From Bacteroidota bacterium (GTDB lineage Bacteria > Bacteroidota > Ignavibacteria > Kryptoniales > JAKASW01), in assembly GCA_021811615.1 (NCBI GenBank), contig JAJZNW010000076.1, positions 1 to 55,508 on the forward strand: 55,508 bases of DNA. Reading direction: 5' to 3'. Below, in pieces: positions 34,604 to 45,134 of this stretch. Made by a program: the position numbers and the translations under genes. Under the pieces are notes generated by a model. That model was not told where the DNA came from and ran no database searches. It saw nothing but the letters and a program-made list of their open reading frames with translations. Each line of letters starts with the position of its first letter. Positions within the stretch are counted from its first letter, which is position 1.

Positions 34604-36856
34604 TCATTTACATCTCGGCAGGTAAATCAGAAGGTCGGTGCCTCCGGATTCGCGACGACGGATTACACATGTGCCCGCCATAGGCCGAAGGCGTTCGCGG
34701 ATGCCGAGCAGGCCGAACGAACGAGGATTATCTATTTCTTCCTGCCTGATCCCCTTCCCGTCATCCGATACCGTCATGATTATTTCTCCGTCGTACTCCG
34801 CAAGTGTCACCTGGACCTTACTAGCGCCTGCATGACGGGCGACATTCGTAAGCCCCTCCTGCAAAATCCTGAAGAGGACTGTGGACTGCTCGTCGCTGAG
34901 CCGCAGGTCTTCTAGAGGCATCAGGATTTGGCATTGGATGCCATAATTTCTCTGGAACAGTTCGGTCTGCCATTCGATTGCAGCTACCAGACCGAGATAG
35001 TCGAGCACACCCGGGCGAAGTCTGCCGGCGATGTCTCTTACGGTCGTCATCGCATCATCCAGCAATAACACAGCGCCTCTTATTCTGGACACTATCTCAC
35101 CCGAGATAGTCGGGCTCAGTTTCTCAAGATCGACGAGCCTCATTTTTACAGCTGTCAAAACCTGCCCTAGTTCATCGTGGACTTCGTGAGACAGAGATTT
35201 GCGCTCCTCTTCCCTGACGTTCTCCAACCGCAGCGAGAGTTCGCGCAGCTGATCCATGGAGGTTTTCATCGCCCGCTCAGACCGGATTTGTTCAGTTATG
35301 TCGCGCTTTATGGAAATGAAATAACGGACGATGTCACCCGACGATTTTACGGGAGTTATAGTCTCTTCTTCGTTGTAAAGAGTGCCATCTTTTCTCCTGT
35401 TCACAAGATGACCGCGCCAGACCATGCCTGAATTTATCGTGTCCCACAGGTCCCTGTAAAACAGGTTGTCCTGCATCCCTGAATTCAGGAATCGCATGGT
35501 ACGCCCTTTCACCTCGTCCAGTGTATAACCTGTCAGCTCTGTGAATGCAGGGTTGACATAAATTAGACATCCAAGACTGTCGGTAATTGCGATCGCATCA
35601 CCGGCAGATTGAAGAGCGACGGCCTGCATCTGCAATCGGTCTTCGGCCTTTTTCCAGTCGGTGATGTCCTGCACGGTACCCATGATTTTAACAATTTCAC
35701 CGCTCTCGTCTCGTTCTGCCGCGCCTCGTGCCCTCACGTCCCTAACCATCCCATCAGGTCGCACAACCACCAGCTCCTCATCATAACCCTCCCCTGCTTC
35801 AATCGTTCTCTTAAGTGCCACACTGAGCCGTTGCCAGCTGTCCGCAGTATAAATCGAAGGCCTTTCCGAAAACCTTGGAGGAGGCAGTGTCCTGTCGCGA
35901 CCGAAAATGTCGTACATCTCGTCGGACCATGTCGTCGTATCCGTCCTTAGGTCCCATGTGCCGCTTCCCAGATGAGCGACCTTCTCCGCTTCCCTCAGCC
36001 TTTCTTCGCTTTCACGAAGTGCAAACTCCTTTTCCTTCATCTCCGTGATATCCTGTATCACCCCTATCACGTGGTCACTTTTGCTGGAAACAGAGTCGAC
36101 TGCTGGATTCATCGAAAGAAGATAGCGGACATCGCCGTTAGGGAGGACTATCCGTCCCTCGAGTGGATGAGGAAGCGGACCACCCTGTTCGAGAAGGACC
36201 CCGATCATTCTTTGAAAAACAGCCCGATCGCCCGAATGGATCCTTTTCCCCAGGATCGCCGGATCCCCTTTGAACTCATCGCGCTCAATCCTGAAGATCC
36301 TATACATCTCATCGGACCAGGACATTTTCTTGTTGACCTTGTCCCACTCCCAGCTCCCGACATGGGCGAGTTCCTGAGCCGCGCGGAGATGCAACTCACT
36401 TTTCTTCAGCGCTGCTTCGACGCGGTCGCGCTCGTCCGAATCTCTCTTGAAACGTCTCGATTGCTTTGTCAGAAGACTGTAGAGAAGTCCCGACACCACT
36501 GCTGCCGTCGTGATAAGTCTAATGAATTCCAGAACTCGTGTCTCACGGCTCCCGGAGGCAACAATTTGGATAATCTCCTGGCTCAGGAGGACCCAAATGA
36601 GCGTGGCTAGACAAAACACAGAACTCGTCCTGAAGGCGCGCCGGTCAAACTTGTTCAATATGTTCCACATACCATTCGCAAGCACATTTTCGCCCCCCAT
36701 CGAAATTGGATTTAGATTCCAGTGAAGTCCATTGAAGTCCTTGAACACAACCGGCATCCCTGTGGCGTTAGGCTCAACCGTCAAATGAGACAGATCCATG
36801 CCACGCGAAAGCGTCTTACCGGTGTTCGTCGTCATTTCCGGCCAGTGCCGGTACAT
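34604..36856 (-). CDS. PAS sensor histidine kinase, HisKA_3 (NarL-partner) type
   Basis: The longest frame is 750 residues, but the first 50-60 look non-native; ATGs at 36700 or 36670 are alternative starts. Two membrane helices follow (about 80-100 and 108-128). Three PAS/PAC units lie at about 155-275, 280-405 and 415-530. The dimerisation domain has His560 in SHEVHDELGQVLTAVK, typical of HisKA_3. HATPase_c (about 655-750) includes ILQEGLTNVARHAGA, DDGKG and GLLGIRERL. It is a membrane-associated kinase probably sensing a cytoplasmic ligand through PAS. The response regulator gene follows after 12 bp. Confidence 0.92.
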   Translation of the reverse strand: MYRHWPEMTTNTGKTLSRGMDLSHLTVEPNATGMPVVFKDFNGLHWNLNPISMGGENVLANGMWNILNKFDRRAFRTSSVFCLATLIWVLLSQEIIQIVASGSRETRVLEFIRLITTAAVVSGLLYSLLTKQSRRFKRDSDERDRVEAALKKSELHLRAAQELAHVGSWEWDKVNKKMSWSDEMYRIFRIERDEFKGDPAILGKRIHSGDRAVFQRMIGVLLEQGGPLPHPLEGRIVLPNGDVRYLLSMNPAVDSVSSKSDHVIGVIQDITEMKEKEFALRESEERLREAEKVAHLGSGTWDLRTDTTTWSDEMYDIFGRDRTLPPPRFSERPSIYTADSWQRLSVALKRTIEAGEGYDEELVVVRPDGMVRDVRARGAAERDESGEIVKIMGTVQDITDWKKAEDRLQMQAVALQSAGDAIAITDSLGCLIYVNPAFTELTGYTLDEVKGRTMRFLNSGMQDNLFYRDLWDTINSGMVWRGHLVNRRKDGTLYNEEETITPVKSSGDIVRYFISIKRDITEQIRSERAMKTSMDQLRELSLRLENVREEERKSLSHEVHDELGQVLTAVKMRLVDLEKLSPTISGEIVSRIRGAVLLLDDAMTTVRDIAGRLRPGVLDYLGLVAAIEWQTELFQRNYGIQCQILMPLEDLRLSDEQSTVLFRILQEGLTNVARHAGASKVQVTLAEYDGEIIMTVSDDGKGIRQEEIDNPRSFGLLGIRERLRPMAGTCVIRRRESGGTDLLIYLPRCK

Positions 36857-37005
36857 TCGGATTGTGGGTCAAAGTCTGAATGCAACGAGACAACGTCATG
36901 CTCCGCCTACCCGAGACGAAGTACTACAGTATTTGAATCGGAAAATGCCCGCGTTTCTTTAGTGATCTTCCTTTCATTGTGAAAATTTCAGGACGGTTGG
37001 CCGGC

Positions 37006-37545
37006 TCAGACACCAGCAATCTCCTTTGCCATCTCGATTATCCTTCCGATAATGACCTTGCTTCCGGGACAGCTCTTCAAGCAATAAATTTCCCTGTGAC
37101 CTATTATATGTTCACTGTCGATCGGGATTTCCCAACGCGCGGCTATGTCCGCGATGAGCTCCGCGCTCGAGGCATACAAGGCGCCGGTCCATTCGCTGTC
37201 TTTGTAACCTTCGTGTTCGATACCTATCGTGTAATAATTAGGGTTGATGTACTTACCGCCCGTAGTGTCACGTTTTATCAGCGCCCATCTCGGACCGTCG
37301 ACTCTCCCCGCGTGCCATGCACTATCCTGCTCCTGTACATAACGGTGGATTTCTCCGCTCAAGCCGATGCCGTAATGAGCAGACACCCTCGATTCCGGAT
37401 TCTTAAACCAGCTGTCGGTGCCTCCGAGAGTCCCCTCCATAATATGAATCACGATCGCAATTGGACTGTAACCCTTTCTCCCAGTTGAAAAATTCGGGCT
37501 CGGGACATCAATTATATACATAGCATCACAATTCCATGGAGTCAC
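37006..37545 (-). CDS. N-acetylmuramoyl-L-alanine amidase, Amidase_2/AmpD family
   Basis: This 179-residue zinc amidase cleaves the bond between N-acetylmuramic acid and L-alanine in peptidoglycan fragments. Zn ligands are visible: His34 (IVIHIMEG), His149 (IIGHREIY) and a Cys in LKSCPGSKV, where some members have His or Asp. Other typical blocks are VSAHYGIGLSGEIHRYVQEQ, AWHAG and IGIEHEGY. There is no signal peptide, so recycling in the cytoplasm or phage/defence-like lysis are options. The start could be GTG at 37545 (AAGGA very close) or ATG at 37521. It stands alone between a kinase and a permease gene. Confidence 0.92.
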   Translation of the reverse strand: MTPWNCDAMYIIDVPSPNFSTGRKGYSPIAIVIHIMEGTLGGTDSWFKNPESRVSAHYGIGLSGEIHRYVQEQDSAWHAGRVDGPRWALIKRDTTGGKYINPNYYTIGIEHEGYKDSEWTGALYASSAELIADIAARWEIPIDSEHIIGHREIYCLKSCPGSKVIIGRIIEMAKEIAGV

Positions 37546-37642
37546 TATCCTTCTGAACGCAGTTTAGCTCGGAAGATCAACATTGGCAATAAGGCTAAAT
37601 ACACTAACAGCATTCCGATCCCTTCGAATCCAACAGCTCATA

Positions 37643-37703
37643 TCAACTGGAAACGCCGGAGGGGTTTCCAGCTTCAACAAGGCGTCCGCCTCCGGTGGGA
37701 TTG
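37643..37703. other. structured intergenic element with nested inverted repeats
   Basis: CTGGAAAC and GTTTCCAG (37647-37671) form a perfect 8-bp stem. The words CCGGAGG (37655-37661) and CCTCCGG (37689-37695) pair across it, GGCG-TC-CGCC forms another stem, and GTGGG/CCCAC a fourth. It lies just after the TauE-like stop and may act as terminator or RNA 3'-end stabiliser, but no T-run follows. Its compact GC-rich symmetry also suits a repeated intergenic element, which cannot be tested here. Confidence 0.45.
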
Positions 37704-37710
37704 CCCACTC

Positions 37711-38475
37711 TTAGAGCTGACTCAGGAAGAATACACCCAATGCAGTGAGGACGACCCCGTACCAGCGCTCGAGTTTCCTTCCCCTGGCTTTTATTGCGAC
37801 TTTCGCGCCGAGATAGGAGAACGGGACGGAGCCCACGGCGAGAAACAGGGTGACGACCCAGTCGATGTGCCCGAGCCATGCGTGTACCACTGTACCCGGG
37901 ATTGCCAGGACCATCGACACTGCAAGCGAACAGGCAAATGCTTTCTTGATTGGTTGATCCAGGAACTTCGCGTAACTCGGAGCAAGGAGAAAGCCGCCTG
38001 AATTCGCCAGCAGACCGGAAACAAAGCCCACGCCGGTCGCCACGAGAATCAGCCGAAGTCGCCAGTGTGGCGGTTTCTCTGAGGATGCTGCATCCGAAGT
38101 GTCGTCGTTCTTCTTTTCGCGCGAAAAGAGAAAACTCAAGCCGAAGCCGAGCACAAGTATCCCGGTAAGAACCAGGAGAGGTTTCGATCCGGTGAATTCA
38201 GTGAGGTAGGATCCCAGTATGGTTGCCGGCGTCCCGATGGCAATGCTCCAGATAATTATCTGCCAGTCGAGGAGATGTGATTTCCAATACTCCGCCGACG
38301 CCACGAAGGTGCCGGGTATCGTCGCGGGGAGAGGCGCTGCAACTGCCACAAAACCCGGCACGCCGATGAGGCTGAGAAGCGGAGTAGCTATCGCACTTCC
38401 CCCTTTTCCGAAGAGTCCGCCCAGAAAGCCTATCACGACCCCGACGGCGAGGACTAAAAGGTGTATTATGCTCAA
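37711..38475 (-). CDS. TauE/SafE-family membrane permease (sulfite/anion exporter-like)
   Basis: This 254-residue inner-membrane protein has about eight hydrophobic helices in two halves. Each half begins with the family motif: GFLGGLFGKGGSAIATPLL near residue 16 and GFVSGLLANSGGFLLAPSY near residue 152. A charged loop (SREKKNDDTSDAASSEKPP) separates them. The family moves sulfonate, sulfite or related organic anions. No sulfur-metabolism gene is adjacent, so the substrate is unknown. The start is TTG at 38475 with a weak GAAAG upstream. Confidence 0.92.
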   Translation of the reverse strand: MSIIHLLVLAVGVVIGFLGGLFGKGGSAIATPLLSLIGVPGFVAVAAPLPATIPGTFVASAEYWKSHLLDWQIIIWSIAIGTPATILGSYLTEFTGSKPLLVLTGILVLGFGLSFLFSREKKNDDTSDAASSEKPPHWRLRLILVATGVGFVSGLLANSGGFLLAPSYAKFLDQPIKKAFACSLAVSMVLAIPGTVVHAWLGHIDWVVTLFLAVGSVPFSYLGAKVAIKARGRKLERWYGVVLTALGVFFLSQL

Positions 38476-38807
38476 GTAATTCTTTCAAGTTGGTGTCTGC
38501 AATATTTGTTAATGGAAAACAGAACAATAGGAGAATCCGTTCCATCTTGCCTGAATTGCTTCGAAAGCTCGGCCACTTGCAGGGAACCACACCCGACTCC
38601 GTTTCTACAACATGGACTTTTTATCCAATAGGTTGTCCTTGAAGGACCCCTCTTATCTATCGCATCCTTTCCATGTACAAATTGAACGGCTGACAAGAGC
38701 GCGAAGGGGTATCCGGATTTGACCGGGCGTCAGGTTTGAACCGATGCCGGTAACGGCCCGCTTCACCCCACAGACATCACAGTACCGTAAACTCGCGACC
38801 GGTAATT
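38476..38807. other. intergenic region between hybrid kinase and TauE-like gene
   Basis: About 330 bp. A 74-codon minus-strand frame (38472-38696) ends by overlapping the TauE-like start and holds a cysteine cluster (SPCCRNGVGCG), but has no recognised family or convincing SD. I see no RNA gene or clear terminator after the kinase gene. Confidence 0.3.
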
Positions 38808-41303
38808 CTACGCATCCAACACGTGCCTTATCCCATCCAGCACTTCCTCTTGCTTGTAAGGCTTCAGTATTATCCCCTTTGCACCAGCTTTAAGGAGGTC
38901 CTCCCTCTCTTCCGGTGCGAGGAATCCGGTAGCGGCAACGAATTTAACATCCGGATTAATTGTCTTCATGCGTTTGAGCGCCTCCAGACCGGATAATTTC
39001 GGGAGACCATAATCCGAGAAAACAATGTCGATCCCCTTCCATTGCCGCTCGTAAATTTCCACCGCCTGCTCGCCGTCATCGGCGGTAACCACCTTGTAGC
39101 CGCTGGAACTCAGTATAGAGACGGCCAGCTCCTTCAACATCTCTTCATCCTCCACCACGAAAACGGTCTCGTCGCCTGCTCGCATTCCTGAAGCCGGCTC
39201 AGCTTTTGCGCGTCCTTCTCCATCTTTAGAATCGGCGGTGGGGAGATAAATTGTGAATGTCGTTCCGCGCTCCGGTTCACTTGTCACATCGATGATGCCG
39301 CCGTGATTCTCTACTATGCCGAAAACAACCGACAGTCCAAGACCGGTTCCTTTACCCGGCCCCTTGGTCGTAAAGAAAGGCTCGAAGACATGCCGGCGCG
39401 TTTCCTCATCCATGCCTTCACCATTGTCGCTGACGGTAATCCGGGCATATGTTTCTGCCGCCGCACCGTTGAATTTGGCATGGACCTCCTCTCCGCCCAC
39501 CGTGTCGGTTGAAATGACCAGCGCGCCCGATCCGCGCATGGCATCGCGTGCGTTCACCGAAAGATTGAGAAGGACCTGGTGTATCTGTGTCGAATCGGCG
39601 GTGACAAGCGGGAGAGTTTCATCAAGCTGGCACACCAGTGTCATTGTGCGCGGGAAAGTCTCGTAGAACAGCTTCTGGAGTTCCCTGACACAATCGTTCA
39701 GGGATACCAGCGAAAAGGAGACTTCACTCTTCCGAGCGAAGGTAAGCATCTGCCTGACAAGGGATGCACCGCGATCGGCCGCCTGCGTGATCGAATGGGC
39801 ACTTTTGATAATCCTGTCATCCGCACCGCGGATGCGCTCGATTAGGGAAGAGTTCCCAAGTATGATTCCCAGGACATTGTTGAAGTCGTGCGCAATCCCG
39901 GCGGCGAGTATCCCGATCGATTCCATTTTCTGCGACTGGATCAATTGTTCCTGAAGCCTTTTGCGCTCGCTCACATCTTCTTTGATCGCAATGTAGTGCG
40001 TAACATTCAAACCATCGTCCTTCACGGGTGTAATGGTCATCTCCTCGTCGTAGAGGGAACCGTCTTTTCGCCTGTTAATAAGCTGGCCATGCCACGGTTT
40101 CCCTGCCGAAATCGTCTTCCACATTTGCTCATAAAACGGTTTAGGTTGTTTTCCTGAATTGAGGATTCTCGGGTTCTTACCTTTCACCTCCTCCGCGCCG
40201 TATCCCGTCAGAGCTGTGAAAGCGGCATTAACAAATTGTATGTTGGCTTCCCGGTCCGCAATAACGATGGCGTTCGCGGCTGACTGTATGGCGGCCACCC
40301 AAAGGCGCATGTCCTCCTCCGCCTTCTTTCTGGCGGTGATGTCGCGATAGTTGATGACAATCCCCTTGACGGCACTGTTGTCGAAAAGGTTCACCCCCGT
40401 CGCTTCGATGTTTCGCCACGATCCATCTTTGTGCATAAGCCGAAGTTGAACGGTGATCCTTGTACCCGGCGTCCGGACTAGTCTGTTCAGAGCGCTTTGG
40501 GCCGGACCTCTGTCATCCGGATGGACCGTGTCGAACGGCCCGACAAGCTCGTCGTCTTCGTAACCCAGCAGGCGCTTCCTTGAAGGACTTCTGTAGACAT
40601 TCTCAAGGTTCTTCGTCAGGACGGCAATTGCGTCCGAAGCATTTTCGACAAGCGCGCGGAGATATTCTTCCTTTTCCTTCAAAAGTTCTTCAGCCCTTTT
40701 GCGCTCCGTGATATCGCGGATCACCATGCTTGTCCGTTCATTGCCGGACCGGTCTCTCAAAATAGAGCTGGACAGGTCAGCCGGAAATTTCGTCCCATCC
40801 TTTCTGACCAGCGTGAGCTCGCCCCTGAACTTGCCGGTCCGCCGCCGCTCCTCGCGAGCGGCTTCATGCCGCGGGTCTTCGGGGTCAGAGACCCCTGCCC
40901 GGCCAATGGACTTCAGCTCTTCTTCAGTCCAGCCGAAAATCCGGCACGCCGCGGGATTTGCCTCCAATATTTTCCCGTCAGGGCTGGTCAGCAAAATCGC
41001 ATCGAGGCTGTTTTCGAATAGGGAGCGGTAATTCGCCTCGCTCGTGATGAGCGCCTCCTCGGCAAGCTGACGGTCCTTCGATTCGGATTCCCAACGCTTG
41101 AGCTGCTTCTTCAGCAGGAAATATATTAAGACCGCCGTCACCGTTACGAAAGCCCACCCCTTGTAGGTTTGAATCTCAGAAATAAGCCTGACGTTCCTGA
41201 CGAGGATCGCCAGGATGCGATCCGACAGTAGTATCCAGATTACAGAAATGACCCAGTAGATGAGTGCGGTGCTTAGAGAAATCCGGACAGGTTTATTCTT
41301 CAC
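38808..41303 (-). CDS. membrane-bound multi-PAS hybrid histidine kinase
   Basis: This 831-residue protein starts at GTG 41303 with AAAGGA upstream. Two membrane helices (about 10-32 and 47-65) are followed by three PAS/PAC units (about 85-205, 212-328, 332-448). HisKA has His472 ([11 protein letters not shown]). HATPase_c contains [21 protein letters not shown] and [13 protein letters not shown]-terminal receiver (about 712-831) has EDEE, the phosphoacceptor in [12 protein letters not shown], and LKPYK. Domain order and H-box match the hybrid kinase at 11714-13276, and the two share a near-identical C-terminal style, so they are paralogues. Signal and output are unknown. Confidence 0.93.
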   Translation of the reverse strand: MKNKPVRISLSTALIYWVISVIWILLSDRILAILVRNVRLISEIQTYKGWAFVTVTAVLIYFLLKKQLKRWESESKDRQLAEEALITSEANYRSLFENSLDAILLTSPDGKILEANPAACRIFGWTEEELKSIGRAGVSDPEDPRHEAAREERRRTGKFRGELTLVRKDGTKFPADLSSSILRDRSGNERTSMVIRDITERKRAEELLKEKEEYLRALVENASDAIAVLTKNLENVYRSPSRKRLLGYEDDELVGPFDTVHPDDRGPAQSALNRLVRTPGTRITVQLRLMHKDGSWRNIEATGVNLFDNSAVKGIVINYRDITARKKAEEDMRLWVAAIQSAANAIVIADREANIQFVNAAFTALTGYGAEEVKGKNPRILNSGKQPKPFYEQMWKTISAGKPWHGQLINRRKDGSLYDEEMTITPVKDDGLNVTHYIAIKEDVSERKRLQEQLIQSQKMESIGILAAGIAHDFNNVLGIILGNSSLIERIRGADDRIIKSAHSITQAADRGASLVRQMLTFARKSEVSFSLVSLNDCVRELQKLFYETFPRTMTLVCQLDETLPLVTADSTQIHQVLLNLSVNARDAMRGSGALVISTDTVGGEEVHAKFNGAAAETYARITVSDNGEGMDEETRRHVFEPFFTTKGPGKGTGLGLSVVFGIVENHGGIIDVTSEPERGTTFTIYLPTADSKDGEGRAKAEPASGMRAGDETVFVVEDEEMLKELAVSILSSSGYKVVTADDGEQAVEIYERQWKGIDIVFSDYGLPKLSGLEALKRMKTINPDVKFVAATGFLAPEEREDLLKAGAKGIILKPYKQEEVLDGIRHVLDA

Positions 41304-41555
41304 GCTGCGTCATCCTTTGTTTTCCTTGGAAATTGAAATACGTTAGTATGATCGCATCAAAACCGAAAAGTGTATTAAAAAATCTAAAACAAGGGGGAGC
41401 CAATTCCAAAATGTGAGTGCCGCGCAGAATACCAGCTCCCTGATACGAATATTGGACTACACGAACCATTCGCTTAGCGAACACCATTCATTCATTGAAA
41501 AGAGTCCGCCCATAAACCGGGTTCGGCGAGACCCGCTTCCGGACCGAGAGATGAA

Positions 41556-43367
41556 TCAGCGCAATTCGTTCAATATCGGAGTTCGGATCGCCCCGATCTC
41601 ATCCTGTCCGGTCTTCAGCTCTTCGAAAACAGTGACGGTGTTCTTCCCTTTTTTCAGCCACGGCGCCGGGACGTAAATAGTCTGTTGCGGCCCGATGTTC
41701 CAGTACCTTCCCAGGTTATGCCCGTTTATCCAGACGCACCCTTTTCCCCAGTCTCTCATGTCAAGGAACGTGTCGCCGAGTCTCCTGAGGGTGAAGCTCC
41801 CTTCTCTTATGACCGGATATTGGAACTCGCCCTTCAACCTGGAATTCGTCCGCGGTTGGCTCTTGAACGGAAAGCGGTACATCTCCCAGCCTTTCACCTC
41901 ATGTCCGTCGAGGGTCACCTCTTTAGTGATACCCTGGTGATTGTCGTTGATGTACTTCCCATAGTTGATCCTCCCAAGATTCTCGACGAAAATATCGAGC
42001 GTGTTCATGCTGTCAGGGAGATCGATGCTGCAGGAATCCTGTGCCAGCATCCTGTTGAGGACGTCGACCCTTTTGCCGTTCACGAATACGATCCCGTAAT
42101 CTCTCAGACGATCGATAACCAGCTTTCCGGATACGGGCCCCCTCACGCGCGACCGGTACATGACATAGCCATACGCCTGATGAAGGGCTTCAAAAGTAAG
42201 GGGATTTTCCGAGCGGATGGGCGAAGGGAGATCATGAATCAAATCGGTGACATATCCGAGCTTGAACTTCGGTATCGTAATCACCCTCTCGACCGGCGGC
42301 ACTTTCGGAAGCCTCGTGCCGGGAGGGAGATATTTTTCGATCACCTTTCTAAGCGCAAAGAACTTTCGAGTCGGATGCCCAGCCTCATCTATCGGGGCGT
42401 CGTAATCATAGCTGCTTATCTGAGGCGAGTAAGTTCCGGGGCCTGAATAGTTGGCCCCATTCATGAATCCCCTCGTCGTACCGCCGTGTGCCATGTACAT
42501 ATTCACGGAGAGTCCGTGGGAGAGTATCGTGTTAAGCTGCTCTACGCATGTCTTCGTAGAGACGGTGTTGAACGGTTTCCCCCAGCTGTCGAACCATCCC
42601 GGGTACCATTCGCCGATAAAGAACGGACCGTGACCGTCGTGGTTTTCCCTGACGACTTTCTCGATCTGCGTGATGTCGATGGAACCGTCGACCGCGGGAA
42701 GTGCTCCCTCGACTGAGCCCTTGGAAACGTTGTCGATCCCATCGAGCGTATAAAATGGCACATTGAATCCGGCGTCCCTCATCATCCGCTCGTTTATGCT
42801 GAGATACTTCTTGTCGTCGCCGTACGAGCCGTACTCGTTTTCAATCTGGACCATGAGTATCGGTCCGCCGTGAGTGACCTGGAGAGGGGCGAGCTGTTTT
42901 CCGAGCTGCTCGTAGTATGCCTTCATCAATTTCAGGAACTTCGGATCGCGGCTCCGCACTTTGAGTCCCTTGATGTTGAGAAGCCAGTAAGGGTAACCTC
43001 CGAACTCCCACTCGGCACATGCATAAGCGCTCGGCCTGATGAGCACCCACAGACCCTCCTGCTGCGCCATCCTTACAAAGGCGGCAACGTCGGCGTTCCC
43101 CTTGAAATTGAATTTCCCCGGTTCGGGCTCCTCCTGGTTCCAGAAGACGTAGGTGCATATGGTGTTCAATCCCATCGCTTTCGCCATCCGCAGCCTGGCG
43201 CGCCAATAGGCTCTCGGTATTCGAGCGAAATGCATCTCGCCGCTAATTATTTGAAACGGCTTGCCGTCAAGGCGAAAGTGATTCCCCGAGATCTTGAAGG
43301 TGTGCGCCTGAGCGCCGGGTACGACGACACACGCCGCGAACAGTAGGGCTGCCAGAAAATTCCTCAT
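41556..43367 (-). CDS. secreted beta-galactosidase, glycoside hydrolase family 35
   Basis: The ATG at 43367 has GAGGAG at a good distance. The 603-residue product begins with a signal peptide (RNFLAALLFAACVVVPGAQA). The GH35 TIM barrel follows, with the opening SGEMHFARIPRAYWRARL and NTICTYVFWNQEEP. The acid/base Glu178 lies in MVQIENEYGSYG and the nucleophile Glu253 in FFIGEWYPGWFD. C-terminal beta-sandwich domains contain the conserved GKGCVWINGHNLGRYW. It removes terminal beta-linked galactose from plant or host glycans outside the cytoplasm. It is last in a sugar locus after a CBM9-like protein and a sodium/solute symporter. Confidence 0.96.
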   Translation of the reverse strand: MRNFLAALLFAACVVVPGAQAHTFKISGNHFRLDGKPFQIISGEMHFARIPRAYWRARLRMAKAMGLNTICTYVFWNQEEPEPGKFNFKGNADVAAFVRMAQQEGLWVLIRPSAYACAEWEFGGYPYWLLNIKGLKVRSRDPKFLKLMKAYYEQLGKQLAPLQVTHGGPILMVQIENEYGSYGDDKKYLSINERMMRDAGFNVPFYTLDGIDNVSKGSVEGALPAVDGSIDITQIEKVVRENHDGHGPFFIGEWYPGWFDSWGKPFNTVSTKTCVEQLNTILSHGLSVNMYMAHGGTTRGFMNGANYSGPGTYSPQISSYDYDAPIDEAGHPTRKFFALRKVIEKYLPPGTRLPKVPPVERVITIPKFKLGYVTDLIHDLPSPIRSENPLTFEALHQAYGYVMYRSRVRGPVSGKLVIDRLRDYGIVFVNGKRVDVLNRMLAQDSCSIDLPDSMNTLDIFVENLGRINYGKYINDNHQGITKEVTLDGHEVKGWEMYRFPFKSQPRTNSRLKGEFQYPVIREGSFTLRRLGDTFLDMRDWGKGCVWINGHNLGRYWNIGPQQTIYVPAPWLKKGKNTVTVFEELKTGQDEIGAIRTPILNELR

Positions 43368-43439
43368 CTCGGTCTCCTCTTTCCTCACCAATTAACCAAT
43401 ACTCAAGAACCAATTGCCGTAAGGTACCCTTATGGGAGT

Positions 43440-43467
43440 TGCACGGAGAGAATCGATTCTCCGTGCA
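43440..43467. other. stem-loop between CBM9-like and GH35 genes
   Basis: TGCACGGAGA and TCTCCGTGCA form a perfect 10-bp stem around an 8-base loop. It lies in the 166-bp gap between the CBM9-like stop and the GH35 start. No T-run follows on the minus strand, so it is more likely an mRNA processing or stability element, or a partial attenuator that lowers GH35 relative to the upstream gene. Confidence 0.5.
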
Positions 43468-43533
43468 CTCGATTCATCTTGTTGTCTACAGCGGACCCTA
43501 TGAGACGTCTTTCAGGCGCGTTCGGACGTCGGT

Positions 43534-44664
43534 TTAAAATGCACCGCCGTATGGCGTCTTGGTAATCCACGTCATCCCGTCCTGCCTGATATGTACCGTC
43601 TTCTTCCCGTCCTTGCTCTCTATAATTCCTTCAAAAAGATCGGGAGTGACATAGACCTTCGGGGGAAGAATATAACCTTTGGCCGGAATAAATTTGATGT
43701 CGAGCTTCGAGAGGTCGGGCGTGAATTTATGATGGTTCATAAAATATTGCCGTTCGGCGTAGTACACGAGACGGAGATCCCATTTCGCATCCTCGACGTT
43801 GTGCCACACAAACTTGTCGTGACCCTCGCCGACCTTCTTGGTCGAGAACTGTACGAATCCCCACATTTCCGGATAGTGCATGTCGATAATTCCCTGCGGA
43901 GACCAGACCCAATTGTACAGTGGAAGGTACTGTCCCGTCTTCGGGTCTCTCTCCTTGTAGTAAGCTCCGTTCTTCACCCCAAGATGCCATTCCACTCGCG
44001 AAAAGTTTATGCGCCACTGCTGGCCTTCCTTGGGCGGGGCGCCATTGATTGCGCACTGACCGAGCACCGACCATGGGAAGGCCGCCTCGACAGTCCAGCC
44101 GGTATCCACGTCCGCAGGGTTATTGATTGTACCATGAAGACTGATGCCAACCTTCAATCCGACGTCGTTCCAGGCGTTGACTGCGGCCTTATCGACATCG
44201 CGGTACGGCGCCCTCAAGAGCAGATCCCAGACCGTACCGAAAGCGTTGATCTCCGTCTCGTAGTATGGCTGCGTGCTCCCGTTCGGATCTATGAAAACTT
44301 CGAAGTCGTTGTTGTCGAATATGACGGTATCTCTCTGTCTCAGCGTAGCCCACAAGTTCGGCTCCTGAAGCTTTGCGCCGATATAGAGGTACTTGCTGTC
44401 CCAGAGCATCTTTACCCTGGTCTTGTAAATCGGAAGCGGCTGTGAAGGCCCTTGTATGTCCACAAAGTAAGATGTCCACTTGGCTTTCTTCCATGACGGC
44501 TCGTTCAGGTGACCGTCGATCTTGATCGGCCCGTCAGCGCGGTAGCAGACATAGTGTTTCGGAGCGAAAGGAATTATCGGAACGGGGAATACCTTCTCTC
44601 CGCCGGCTAATGCATACCCACTGCAACTGACAACTACTGCCATAACAAGAAGCATCTTCTTCAT
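43534..44664 (-). CDS. secreted carbohydrate-binding family 9-like protein
   Basis: This 376-residue protein has a signal peptide (KKMLLVMAVVVSCSGYALA). A CBM9/DOMON-like beta-sandwich lies at about 36-275, with PIKIDGHLNEPSWKKAKW, VKMLWDSKYLYIGAKLQEPN, the DNNDFEVFIDPNG block and WTVEAAFPWSVLG. The C-terminal 100 residues are less clear (FMNHHKFTPDLSKLDI; VHIRQDGMTW). CBM9-like proteins bind sugar ends; this class is common beside glycoside hydrolases in FCB bacteria. The ATG follows GGAG. An inverted repeat at 44809-44833 lies upstream. It probably helps GH35 capture substrate. Confidence 0.88.
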   Translation of the reverse strand: MKKMLLVMAVVVSCSGYALAGGEKVFPVPIIPFAPKHYVCYRADGPIKIDGHLNEPSWKKAKWTSYFVDIQGPSQPLPIYKTRVKMLWDSKYLYIGAKLQEPNLWATLRQRDTVIFDNNDFEVFIDPNGSTQPYYETEINAFGTVWDLLLRAPYRDVDKAAVNAWNDVGLKVGISLHGTINNPADVDTGWTVEAAFPWSVLGQCAINGAPPKEGQQWRINFSRVEWHLGVKNGAYYKERDPKTGQYLPLYNWVWSPQGIIDMHYPEMWGFVQFSTKKVGEGHDKFVWHNVEDAKWDLRLVYYAERQYFMNHHKFTPDLSKLDIKFIPAKGYILPPKVYVTPDLFEGIIESKDGKKTVHIRQDGMTWITKTPYGGAF

Positions 44665-45134
44665 TCTTTACTCCGGTTGAATTATTTGAATCACTTGATG
44701 GGAAAATTGTGACGACCTTTTTATGAAAACGGAGAACGAGAACATTCTGAAATGTCGGTCTCGAAGTGAATCTGTTGTTCCAATCCCGGGCGCCAAACAC
44801 TCGCGGCTGGTATATTCACTGTCCGAATATACCTCACGATCTGCAAAGATGTCAAGTAATATATCAAGCTATGTTTGCGATGGAAATGGGCCGGATTCTA
44901 TTTGCGCCACTCTCATGCATCCTTCGAAATCGGCCGAAAACTTGCTCTCAGAAGATACCTTCCGCGGGATCGGCGGAACCACCGGAATGAAACTCGGTAC
45001 TAGCCCCTGTTCATACCAGGCGGATTCATACGTGACGTGCATTGGTCCGAAGGCCTTTCAGGTCGGCGAAGCTTACAGCGATTTCATTTGAACATCATCA
45101 TGTCAGTTCATATCATGCCTGCCGGCAGCAACCG
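44665..45134. other. intergenic region with regulatory potential
   Basis: About 470 bp between the symporter stop and the CBM9-like start. It holds the 25-bp inverted repeat listed separately. Plus-strand frames (for example 44723-45091) have no family resemblance or SD. AT-rich sequence around 44840-44880 could contain a promoter for the CBM9-like/GH35 genes. Confidence 0.4.
44809..44833. promoter_or_regulatory. operator-like inverted repeat upstream of CBM9-like gene
   Basis: GGTATATTC and GAATATACC are perfect 9-bp inverted arms around a 7-base spacer. The site lies 145 bp upstream of the CBM9-like start. Arm length and spacing suit a dimeric regulator of sugar genes, for example LacI or GntR type, but no such regulator gene is present in the window. 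Confidence 0.5.
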
